The notes beneath the pieces are model-generated. The model searched no databases, was not told the origin of the DNA, and was given only the letters and a program-made list of their open reading frames with translations. Shown here in pieces: positions 1 to 11,800 of a DNA stretch of 64,000 nt; the first letter of the stretch is position 1, and every line of letters begins with the position of its first letter. The DNA is from Monarcha castaneiventris obscurior (Eukaryota > Chordata > Aves > Passeriformes > Monarchidae). The DNA lies in assembly GCA_026261815.1 (NCBI GenBank), contig JAMPIT010000541.1:1488001-1552000 (forward strand), written 5' to 3'. Made by a program: the position numbers and the translations under genes.

Positions 1-940
1 ATTTGTTTTGGGGGATTTTTAAGCCTATGGAAGTTTGGAATTTCTCATTGTCTCCTGTTCTGGGTTCCCTCTAGAAGGAGCAGTGCCAAGACACTCTGAG
101 AAAGGCTATTCTTGTTCCATTCGCAGCCCAGCGAGAAGCAGGAAGCTCCATAAATCTCACAAGAAAGTCTGTTTTGCCAGCAGGGCTGATTCTGAAGTTA
201 ACCCAAGTTGTGTCATAGCCTTCAACAAGGATCCAGCCAGGCTGAATCATCGCATTTATAGAAATCAAAGAGCTCCAGAAGGGTTTGGACAGAGATCAGG
301 AAAGTATCTAAGCACTAAGTATCTAAGTAGGTCCCAAAATCAGATTCCCCAAGCAGTTGCACAACAGGGGCAAGGGAAGCCCCAGCAACACTGAAATCCA
401 GCTCCTGATCGGGCTCAAGGAAGGTGTCAGAGGAAAAGCACCAGGGATTACAGAGAGAAATGACACAAGCTCAATACAGGTCTGAGCCCCATTTTCTGGA
501 AGATTTATTTAGGATAGATTTTTGAATAGTTTTCTTCTTTGCTGGATTAAAAAAAAAAAGTAATCTATCCTCCTGCAGAGATCAATTATGCCATATCCAA
601 GATTGCCTAGCTGCATTTGCAGAGTTATACACATTGTTCCCCACTCCATAGCTTGTTCCCCATGTGTTGGCCCACCAGGGACTGAATTAAAGAGCAGTCA
701 GTGGTGATAGAAAGTTTCGTTTCCAGAAATGTATGCTCCTTTTGGACAAGCCAGCCTGCTTCTTGTGGCTCTGTTCTTATTACACATATCAACTGTGGTC
801 TATTTGACATGCTATGTGAGTGCATGTGCTTGGAAGCATATTCCCAGTCAATGCAATGAAAATTTCCAGTATGTTAACGCAGGAGGAACAACTCAAGTAT
901 CATTTACACACTTTTGGATTCGGATTAAATATAAATGAAA

Positions 941-966
941 GAAAATCAATGCAGAAAATCAATGCA
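941..966. repeat. Perfect 13-bp tandem duplication
   Basis: The 13-mer gaaaatcaatgca occurs twice in a row (941-953 and 954-966), probably from replication slippage. Confidence 0.9.
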
Positions 967-1254
967 GCTTTTGGCTGGAAATGAACATGAGGTCACACTG
1001 GCAGGGCCTCGGGGTAGAAATAAGCAGCAAATTGTTTCTCTGCCCTTGAAAACATCATCAAAACCCCATTAAGGAAAAACTCCAGTAATCTCTTGAAGAT
1101 GCATTTTTTCCCAGAAAGAGAAAATTACCACCTCTGTCACATCTACCTCCAAACAAAGGCAGAAAACAAGAAAAATAACCATACAGGAAGCGATTCCAAG
1201 GTTGGGTGTTATCCTGAACTGTAAGAGATTCCGGTTCAAGTAGCTACTTCCTGA

Positions 1255-1274
1255 CCCTCCCTCCCTCCCTCTCT
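1255..1274. repeat. (CCCT)n simple repeat
   Basis: A short run of CCCT units, decaying to CTCT at its end. Confidence 0.85.
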
Positions 1275-2194
1275 GAAATATAAAGCCCAGCAGTATTCCG
1301 GAAAGAGACTTATTTACCTACAAAAGTCTAAGGTTGCAAAATTTCTCCTGGATAAAACATTAGTGTTGCAACATTCCCACAACTCCACCAAAGACTGCTG
1401 GGTTTGCTGCCATCACATCCCAGGATTCCTGGTTAGCTCTGGGTGTACATAATCCAGACCCTCCTAAACCGCCAAGAGGTGCAACAATGAAACACACCAG
1501 ATCCTAAAGAATCCCCCACATTCCCTGTGACAAGTTCTCAGGGAAAGCTGAGCACCCTGCACAGGCCCTGTCTATATTGATAAATGATAAGGACCAGAGC
1601 ACGAGCCTGGGCAGTGCTGCCCACACCATTGTTAACCTGCCCACAAACATAGGTTTGGCTCTTGCCAACTTCTCCTCTCTCTGATTTGTTTCAGCACGAT
1701 CTGAGAGATAGCAAAGGTCAATTGTTTCCACCAAGCCAAGGTGTCTTGGCTTTTTGGGAGAGGAGGAGGTTGAGCTCAGCCACACACCTGAGTCATGCCA
1801 TGCTCTTTGATCTCCAGGCCAAAGAACCATCCCTGGCTCTGTGTGTTCTGCTACAGACACAATCCTACAGTTTGAGTTGAGAAGAAAACTGCCTGCTTAA
1901 CTATCTCTCCATAAATCACTCAGGACTTCTCCAGAACCTGTTGGTGGGATTTCTGGGGTGATCTGGAAGATCCCAGTTTAAAAAACACTGAAAGTAGCCC
2001 ATTTCTCCTGTGTAAAAAAAATGAATCACCGAGAGTTCTTCCATAAATCTAATTCAGGCAGTGAGAGAAGGGGATATTTCCACAACTGTGACCTTCAGTT
2101 TTGGATGCAGAAGCAATACATTGTCCTTCCCATAACTAAGACTCCAAAGGACTTGTAAACACTGGAGCCAGAGAACACCTCTGTGACATGATTT

Positions 2195-2270
2195 GGCCCA
2201 TGCCATTATTCCCTTTCTACAGGGAGGAAAATTGGGTCACAACTTTGGTGAAATACTCTTCCAAGGCTTT
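2195..2270 (-). mobile_element. MIR-like core-SINE relic
   Basis: Read on the plus strand, the segment resembles the antisense of the MIR core region: a block like 'cattattcccattttacagatggggaaactgag' (here ccctttctacagggaggaaaattggg) followed by 'gtgaaatgacttgcccaagg' (here ggtgaaatactcttccaagg). MIR and related CORE-SINEs are ancient amniote repeats that survive as short relics in bird genomes. Only about 75 bases can be followed, and the identity rests on a remembered consensus. Confidence 0.5.
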
Positions 2271-5200
2271 TTCAGCACGTAAGTGGCGCTGCTGAAAACA
2301 GGATGCATGAGTCACAAATCCTAGACTCCCGTTTAACTGTGCGGGGAAAGGAGAGCATTATTTGGATTTTGGGTGACAGTAGGTTGCAGCCACAGAACAG
2401 CACGTGCTTCCTGGAGTTATCTGAGCTAGGGGTGGCTCGGAATGGCACCGTGGATCCAGGCTGGAGAGCTGGCCCTGCTCTGCTGCAGCTGCAGCAGCAC
2501 ACCTGGGCCATAAACTCTACCTCTCAACACCAGGCAGCAGGAGGCTGAGAAGTCAGATCCTTCAGCACACAAGGTCACCAGGCCAAAGCCTTTTTATGGA
2601 TTTAGCCCTCAAAACAGGATTTAATAGCACGCAGTAAATAAGGCCTTGGGCCACACATGGAACAATGAAGATGAAACGAACTACTGAATAGCTGCTCATT
2701 AAGAGGCCTCTGAACATCCTGTGCGCAGAGGTAAGAGGGGGCTGCGGAAAAAATAGTATGTGATCAGATAATTAAAAAATGAATCATAATGAATTACACA
2801 GGCAGCTTTAATTAGGGCATTTCCTAACTTTTCCATGCTTTTCTTTGCGACATCAAAGTGTCCTTCCAATGCCATTTTTTGTGTGCACAGTGTAGAGCTC
2901 TGATCAGTCATGCTCTAAAGGCCACAGCAATATTTGTGTTGCAAAGCCACATTAGGTTTCCCTCACAGGTATTTTTTTTCCTCCAGGTTTCTTGGATCTG
3001 CTCTCATCCACCCAGCTTTGCATGGAGGAGACCCTGCAACCTTTACAAAGGACTGCTTCAATAATTCAAGAGCAAGAACAGATTCAAGCCCTGTGTCTTT
3101 AAGAAGTGTCAGAAGGAAAAGACAGAGCAGCAGAAATACTCGTTGTACAACTCAGCTCTTCCAGCTACATCAGCTCATAACCATACCGGATTCCAGGGCA
3201 TCCGTGGGAAAGTATTTATTTTACCTGTAGGTATAATTGTAAGCAATAAAAACAGCTCAAACCTTGCCAGAAAGGGTGTGAATTTCTAAAAAGAAGGAAA
3301 AACTCTGAATTCCAATACCTGAGCAAACAAGTTAGTATAACAAAAAAAAAAAGTAAATTAAACAGTGTTGCCAAAACAATGAGCTTATGATTTGCCAGCA
3401 GCTGGATTGCACTTTCACTTATAAATGCTGCAAAAAAGGCTCTGACTTCTGAGCACATTTTCTTTCGAATCAAATCATTTTGTTTGTGAGTGCAAAGGAT
3501 GTGTAGAGAAGGAAAAAATAATATTAGCAGAAGCTTTGAAAACCAAAATAACCCCCCATATCTTTCCCCTTGGAAGACTTTTCGCCAGTTTGGCAATAAA
3601 GAAAAAGCATGTCTTGCCAGCTTAAAAAATATTGGCTCCATGGAACCGGAGAAGAGGCAGGAAAAGAGAAGGGATCTCCCCAAAAAGCACACGCACAGAG
3701 TAAAAAACATGAAATACCATGTTTTAGTCTGCCTTGCCAACTAAAAGCTCCATGGTTTGTTGTCAAACAGGGGATACAAAGGTTGGAAGGGCTGCTTGTC
3801 TCACAGCCAGCTCGTGACAATGCAGTTTGATTGCAATCTCACCGTGTCATGCCCAGGTTGTCCCGTCACGTAAAACTTCACCGGTGTGTCACAACATGAA
3901 TGAGGAATTTGACTTGCCTGGCCCATCGCTCAAATTTGCATGGACACACTTTTTGAACAAAATCTCCACAGACAAAGGTTTCCATTGGCAAGCTCTTGCG
4001 TTTCCTTGTGTGCCACAAAACTCTCCTTGCCTTCCTGACAAGTCTCATTTCCAGCCCTGAGTGAAACCAGAACTTTCATGAAAAGCAAACTAGGTGGGAG
4101 AACAAAGTTAATCAACTTCAGAAGCCCTTTCCAGAAGCCTGCTTTATAGGATGGCTTAAGACAGGAGTTATTTCAACTAAGCTTTTTCGCCTAAGCCCCA
4201 GCATCATGTCTTGAGAGGGAATTGGAACACCTAAAAATGTCACTAATTTTCACCTGCCAAATCTTTGGCCTTCAAGGTGATGACGACACCTTCTCTATCA
4301 GGTCTTTACACCTCTGTATTCACCTCCACCTTCCTTTGGCTGCTCAGCCCTGCTGAGTTTTTCACACGGAGCTGACTTCTCCTTTTTGGTCTCTGATAAT
4401 CTGCTAAATCTCTTCTACTCCTTATCACAATCCAGTTTGCAGCTATTTTGCAGGTCTGCCTGGAGGGCTTTTTAGACAATATTGGAAATCCTAGAGATGC
4501 TGCACCTCTCCTACAGAGTCCCTGCATTGTTGTACGTGCACCTGCTTCTTTCTGCTGTGCACCTAGACAAATGCAATGTTTCTCTTTTATGCTGGTCAGC
4601 CCCTTGTACATGAAGGCAGAAAATTGTGCTGTTTTAGCCCAGAAGGTCTGGCAATGGTGGAACTCACAATGGCAGCAACAGTAATGTCTGGCCAAAATGC
4701 TCCTTTCGCTAGATTTGGCAGAGTTGGCCATATTTGAAAGGTATCATGCAGCAGCCTCTGTGTAAAATTCATCATATAAGGAAAAAAACCAACCAGCTGA
4801 ACTTTAAAAATGAGATGCATTTGTACTTGGCAACACTGGTTTTCTGATTGTTTTCTAATGGCAAAGACTAAACAAGATGGCTGTGGCAAAGCAAAGGAGA
4901 CAACTGAAAATGAAGGCCAAAACAAAAAACCTATAGACAACTCCACAATAAAGACAATTTCCATGCAAACTGCAACTGTTGAATTTCAGGCCTTTCAGCT
5001 GTCTGTCTGCTTAAAAGCTTTTTATTCAGCAAACAATTTACTTTGTAACAAACCTAGGCCTGGAAAATTTCTGCCCAAAACATGCTTCTTTCACAGAATC
5101 AGAAATTAGCTGATGACTTAATAGCAACACTTAATACTAAGCATTATAATAAGGAAGTATTTTATGTACTTGCCTTGCATTCTATCAAGACAAAGATGAG

Positions 5201-5794
5201 AGACTTGTGCTGTTCTTGTACCACTCATATCATGGATCAAAAGTTTGCCAGTAAGGGTCCCAATGGTGGTGTTCTCTGGTTTTTGTGGAAGGCTAAAACA
5301 TCCCAGAAAAACCAATAACCAAAACTGTTGGTTAGTATTTATGATAAAATAACTAAATGAATTTCAGCTTGGAAACTGAGGCTTGTACATTCGGAGAAAG
5401 ATAGTTTAAGAGATATGTTTGGGGATGAGTAGCAGAGCAATGCATGGATAATAGCCAATACAGCAAGTCCACAGTTCTTTACAGCATATTTGGGAGCTTA
5501 CTGCCACAGAAATAACAGATGGAAACAAAGGAAGATGCAGTCATTTCCATAATAATACTTGGAGGGTGGAAAATAGACTGAAGCCCTCTGAATTTTTGTT
5601 TCAAAAGTCTTGTTCCAATCACACTGAAATCCACTGCATTAATTCTCCAGGTACCACAAGGAAGATGATCTGAATGATCTCTGAACTGAACTTGGGACCT
5701 GAAAGAGTGACCAAGTAAGACAAAAACCCCAAACCATCGACATCTCGGATACCAAGTGTTAAAAATATCTTGGCAGGACCTTATCTACAGCAGA
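2271..5794. other. Unique noncoding DNA with the longest open frame
   Basis: 2690-2920 is rich in homeodomain-type TAAT cores. The minus strand is open for 174 codons at 3216-3740, with a predicted product dominated by Phe and Leu because the plus strand is A-rich; three other frames are open across the same DNA, so this is probably not a gene. No repeat was recognised. Confidence 0.65.
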
Positions 5795-5880
5795 TATAGG
5801 AGCTACAGAAAGGACATCTGGCCCAGCATCCTGTCTTCAACAATGGCCATAAGCAAGCCCTGTGTCTAAGTTAAGAACAG
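5795..5880 (+). repeat. Ancient amniote interspersed repeat, copy 1
   Basis: The block catctggcccagcatcctgt (5815-5834) followed by cttcaacaatggcca (5835-5849) closely resembles a repeat that is abundant in turtles and crocodilians and has the form 'ccatctagcccagtatcctgtcttc-gacagtggcca'. A second, differently preserved copy lies at 16870. I do not assign a Repbase name from memory. Confidence 0.52.
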
Positions 5881-8800
5881 GGGCAAACGTATAGGACACT
5901 TTCTTTGAGCACTTTCCCAGTCTGGAATTATTTTAAGCTCAAATGTTTCCTGAGGTTGGTGTGGCCACTTAGGAACCTCCAACAGAGCTGTCCCTTCCAG
6001 GTATTTGCCTTGTCTCCCCTTAGAGCCACGCAGGCACATTTTGCATCCAAAGCATCTGCTGGCAGGAAGCCCACTTCTAGAAGTTACTTTTCTTTGTTTT
6101 GAACTGATTCCTGCCCAGATCATTTGACAGCCCTTATTTCTCACACTCAAAGAGATGGCAACCGGTATCCACCTGACCACACCACCAGTGGTTTGTAGGC
6201 TTCCATCAGATCCCACCTTGCTCACTTATTTTCTGAACTGAAGCATCCCAGGAGATCCAGTCACTCCTTGCTCAGACCTTTGGTCATTCTTTCTGCCCTT
6301 TCCAGGGCCTTTTGGAGTTCTGGGGTTTGTTTCTCTTGCAGCAGAGGGGCCAGCACTGCACATGGGTGGAGTATGGGCTTGCAGAATGACACGGTGGCAG
6401 CTCTCCAACACTCCAGGGCCACAGCCCACGCAGTTTGGGACAACAAATGAGGAGAAACCTCTGGAAACCTCAGGAAAAAGGGAACAGTACAATTCTTATG
6501 ATAATTGTGGCTACAGAAGTATCTATTCATACTGCAAGGATCTGAACATCAGCTGAGCAAGAGCCTGAATATTTACCCACAATATTACAAAATACCTTTT
6601 GAAACTTGCTGAGCAAAACCAGATATATTCAAAAGTATCATCTACCCATAGGTAACACTTTATTCAGCCCATAGAAGCTTCCATTTCTCTATAAATATTT
6701 TGCAGTGGTGGCACTTACACTTTTCTGTTACTTAAAACCTTTCAGAAGCTCACTGGATTGCCAATATGCGCACAGTTTTACCTGTCATGGTCATCCCTAA
6801 AAGGTTCTCTGGGATTCAGGTCAGGTTTTGTGCTTGTGCCTACTCTTACACACAAAACCACCTAAAATTTGAAATTTTCCTTGACATTTCCCACCCCCTG
6901 ACTACAATTTCGCTTTCTGCTTGGCACTTTCTCACTTGAGGTGTTGTGGTCTGATGGACTCACCAACAGCAAGCACAAAGAACTCTGTAACAATTAAGTT
7001 TGTGAAAGGCTTTTAATGCACTTGAAAGCGTCCCCCTGAAGAGCCCATATTCCTATGAGCTTTCTGCAGAATGGTTGCCTGCAATTATTTTTCTCATCTT
7101 TAAGTGCATTTATGTAAAGGCTGCAGCAACAATTGGCACATATGAGCAGCAGATTGTCTGTGTTTTTCATTAGTGTGGCAGCAACATATCCTTTGTTTTT
7201 CAATCCTGGGCTGAACGAAACATCTTCCACAGAGACAAATCTCCACGATGATTAATCATGAAGCATTCCATATGGATACTGATATCCCACATGCTTTAAA
7301 TGAGGCTGGGTGGGAAATCTTCTGCTTCACTTACCTCTCAACCCAGCAAACTGCTGAAAGGTACCCACAGGTCCATTCTCCTGTGATTTTTCACATCACT
7401 GCAGATTTGGCTGAGACCAGGTTTACTGTAGAAGCCTTTGCTGTTATAGTACTGATCATTTAGTGGTGTCATTTTTTAGTTTAGTTTTTCCATAAGGACA
7501 AAAATAGGGTTATGCTCACACAAAACTATATTTGCCAAAGTGGCTCATTTCACCGACAGACCTGCTGTAAAGCCACACCACTCAAAAGTGTTTTCCAACA
7601 GCATAAAATTCACTCTCACTCTGAGGATTTAGCATGGGACAGAAGGCTTTGGCTGTGCTGCCTGCAGACCCATTTGGCATTCCATGGAGTACTGCAGTGT
7701 GGAACCTTCCTGGGATGCAACTGAACCACACTTGGGTTCATATTTCTAATACATTAATATATTTATATATTAATAGTTTCCCCACATACTGCAGAGCAGT
7801 AATCTAAAGCACAGTCAAACTGTTCCATAATGCAAAATATTGAGCACAATACACTAGCCAAAATCAGCTCTAAAATAAATAGCCACAACTTAATTGACGT
7901 AATAGAGGTCTATTTGCTTATACTGTTACTAGCTTGGCACTCTTCACTTATTTGACTTCAACTCAGAAAGTGCATTAAGAGTCTAATGTCCATTTTCCAA
8001 GTGGAAATAGAAGCAACTTCTTCCTATCTACACAAATAAATTAAAACACCAGAAGCACAGCGCAGTATTCTTTGCTTTATGACTGTACTTCAGTCTGAAG
8101 TACAGGTTCAGTTTTGACTTAATTTTTCCTTCTCCCAGACATATTTACTGTCCCACTTCCTCAAGGTCCATTATTGATGACAGACTGCTTAATCAGTCAG
8201 TGGCTCTCACAACATTTCTTTCATCTTCTGACCCACAGTGGTTTCAATGTGGTTCTATAAATGGGTCTCTGCCCTCACGGCATACGATAAAATCCCCAGG
8301 ATTCTGAGCTTCAGCAGGCAGAGAAGACAAGCTACATCCTTAAATACTTTGTACCCCTTCCTGAAGCCTCCTGGAACAAAGCTGGCTCCTGGGATGGCTT
8401 CTTTTGCTGTTGTTTTCTGCCGTTCAGGTAGAGGTTCAAGGAACCAAGGTCCAGCAATTGGATGTCCAGATGCAAATTTTGGTGAAAATGAATCCACATC
8501 TTGATGTCCCTCCAGAGTCAGGGATAATTAGCTCATAGCATTACAATGTTGGCCCTTGCTAGGACATTTCGGTCATGATCCTCTTAATCCAATCAGCTTC
8601 TGATACACCAGTACTTCCAAGGTGCCAAAATCACTAACAAACAAAAAACCCTGAACCATAATCTTTTCCTTTCCCTGTAAGATTCCTGTCGCAGCACGCT
8701 CTCCATCCAAAGAGCCCAAAGGGCTTGGTAGGAAGATAGACAGATAAGATTGTTTCAACAAGGAACTTTGAAGGACCAACCCTTGCAGTGATTCCTCTCT

Positions 8801-11800
8801 GAAGAAAAAGGCTCCTACCAGCCCAAAACAGCTTGAATGGAGGTTTATGTAAAATGAAACCCATATTTGTGCTGTATATTCAGCTTTCATTTACAAATAA
8901 ATATATAGCAGGTATAAAACTGCCAGCTTAAATCCTTGGCATTGATGAAGACATTTGATTTGCTCTTTACTAGCATTTAGAAATGTTGGGGTTTTTTCTA
9001 GTTATTTTTTTAAAAAGATAATCACCTTCCTACCTAGTTTGTGGGCTAGGTTTTAAGCTACGTGAGTATAATTCAAGAAACACCCTACTGGACTGAAATA
9101 TGTTAAACGAGAGGATGAGAAAAGCAGCAACACGCATTAATATGTTATTCAGAGGCCTCACAGAGCTCCTGACGTAAAGGATCAGTCAAATCTCCACCAA
9201 GTCAGGCCTCCGGAGAGCCAAGTGGCCCGCGTTTCTTTATACAGTTTTCCCCACGCCATCCCAATTATTAGTCTTGAGCTAATGGTGCTTTACTATGAAT
9301 AAATATGCAAAGTGGAACCGATTGAATGACATCCAAAAACCCAAGACACAAAGCTCCTCTGCTGTGTGCCAGTACCTCGCAGCTGCTGAGGCATGAGCTA
9401 GAAGACAGCTATATTTGCCTGGTTCACTACAAGGCTCTGGTGTGGGCTCCATTATAAGCCAATATAAGATTAAAGAAAAGGAAAATCAAACCTTCCCATA
9501 AATCCATCTGAAAGCAAACTCAGCAATGCTGCAGAGACAGTGATTTACACTAGCATTCAATTTTAGGGACTAAAACATCCCATCTGAGCAACAAACAAAA
9601 AATTAACCTATTGTTAACAATTTTCTCGTTCATGATTTAAAACAGAAGCATTCACATAACTCGAAAGCGTATCAAACGTGCTATTTTTTTAATCACTGTG
9701 AACAGCAAAAACAGGACTTTTAACCATGCTGAAACCACAGCAGGGGCTTTACCACTGCTCATTGAAAACAACAATCTGACCCACACAGTAAAATTTTAAC
9801 GTATCTGTGATTTGTATTGCATTTAACTGGAGCTCTGAAAAATGATACCAGTAAACAGCATTAAAATCTTCTGTATTACATGGAAGTCTGCCTGGATCAG
9901 TGGCTTTATTTTAGATTTATCACTCTCCTTTGGTCCACTCTTGAACTCTCCTCTCTTCCTGGCCCCACGGTGTGTTCCAGCAATTTCTCTGGAGCTGTGC
10001 AAAGGTAGCAGCTTCTGGCAGACAAAGGTCCATCTAAGACATGAATCAAAATCACCACCAAGCATTTCAAAGTGAATGCTACTTTCATCTGAAGAGGAAA
10101 CCATGCCTTTTAATCTTAATTATTTTGCCATGGTTCTTCCCTCTGTTTAAAGGCTAACAGGAAAAGTAAGAAGTCTTATAAATTATTAAGCAAACAGAAT
10201 TTCTGAATCACTGCATTCCTTGAGATACCAGAAGAGTCTCAAGAAAGGCGACCTTCTCATTTGTGGACTTTCTGGAGTGTGGCTGGAAAGCATCGGGCAA
10301 TTTTGCCAGGGGAGTTAACATCTAGAAATTTAATGAGCATTGAAGGGAAATTCCTGGCACGGTGATCAATTAGATTCTCAACTGCAGTTGGCATTGGATG
10401 GTCTGGCACTCAATTCTTTTGCCAGGATATCGACAAAAAATTGTCAGCTATGGTGTTCCTGGTGCCCCCTTTGCCACGCCCATCCTCACCCGCACATATT
10501 CTGAAAGCATGAGCTACAAAACCAGTCAGGTCTATGAAGGGTAAAGTGGTGAAAGACACTCCCAGACCACAAGAGTGACCCTTCATCCTGATGTCCTATA
10601 TAAGCAAAATTGTGGAGCTTAAACCACTTAATTTTGAAGCATGAAGAATTGTTTTTCCCTAGGAAAGCATTATCAGGCCTCATGTTAGTAGTAATCATGT
10701 TATTATTTACTAATGCTACTGATTAGCCAACTGAAGGCAGCTTTGTATGTCTGCACCAACCAAAAATTCAGGCAATTTTATTTTCTTTCAAAACAACAAC
10801 TTCACCTTCGTGTCACTGGAACACTGGGGCCTTAGGACTGAGCTGCAATTACTGCTAGCACCACACCAGCGGAGATCAGGGCAGTGGATTTGGCAGCCTT
10901 TGGGGAGCTATCGGTTTCCATGCCTCCAGCACAGACCAGACCACCAAGGAAGTGTAGATAAACATGGCAGGAGGCTGAGGACTGTGCTGGAAGCTTTGCA
11001 TCCAAGTGTTCCAAATAAGATGTTGTTTAGGTACAACAAGACACAGTTGTACACAGAAAATACTCATTGCAATGGTTGCAGACAGATCTGACCGCTTTCT
11101 GCTTCTAAAGATAGCAAAATCCATTAAACACCAAGGGAAATCCCATAGATCCTAACAAATCAACCATGGTTCAAATTCAGACGTAAGGCTAACTTCAGAT
11201 CTCACTGTGAGCTCACATGGCTTTATGTAACCTTGCACTTACAGTGGCACTTACTTTTGGTTTGCTCCTTTGTTAAAACCACCACTGGCTGCAAAATGCA
11301 CTATAAAATTTGCTCCAGCCAAACCATGGTAGAAGAATTCTTTCCCGTTTCCTTTCCTTCCTCCCCAGTTTCTCTCTGCTATCCCTGTTTATCCTAATGT
11401 CCTTTATGTACCTTCCTGATGTTGCCAGTCCAATTGTTCAGGCTCCCTGTTGTGGACATCATGATAACCTTTTGCATTTAATAGAATCAGAAATGGGTTT
11501 GGGCAAAAATCCCACCAATTTTTATAACAGCATTAAATATACTCAATATGTCAATATCCTTAAACATGTCTCAACAGCACAAATTGAAAAGGATGGACAG
11601 ATAGAGCAGGAAGCAACTGAGAAAACCACATGCCTCATCAAGCAAGCTCTGTCCATTTGCTTAGATGACACTGACCTGCTCACAATTACCCTAAATACCC
11701 AGCTTTTGACCTGGTGTGAGTTTGTGACAGGAAAAGAAAACAAACAAAAAACCCCGACCTTTGAGCTTTGTAGCAGCCACAAATAATAGGGACGAGCCAC

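Larger units (their letters stand above)
1..2190. other. Unique noncoding DNA
   Basis: Apart from the 13-bp duplication and the CCCT run listed separately, nothing can be assigned. An open frame of 119 codons at 35-394 overlaps an opposite-strand frame, has no family resemblance and no flanking splice pattern that stands out. Confidence 0.7.

Noticed and set aside
3490..3830. Overlapping open frames on both strands at 3490-3830
   Set aside because: All frames are stop-poor together, which reflects local composition, and none looks like a known protein.
5092..5108. tcacagaatcagaaat resembling a CR1 terminal repeat on the minus strand
   Set aside because: Only about 15 bases fit and the adjoining sequence is unlike CR1.
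11478..11515. tagaatcagaaatgggtttggg resembling the start of an antisense CR1 tail (tagaatcatagaatggtttggg)
   Set aside because: The similarity stops after about 22 bases and the rest of the CR1 3' UTR is absent.
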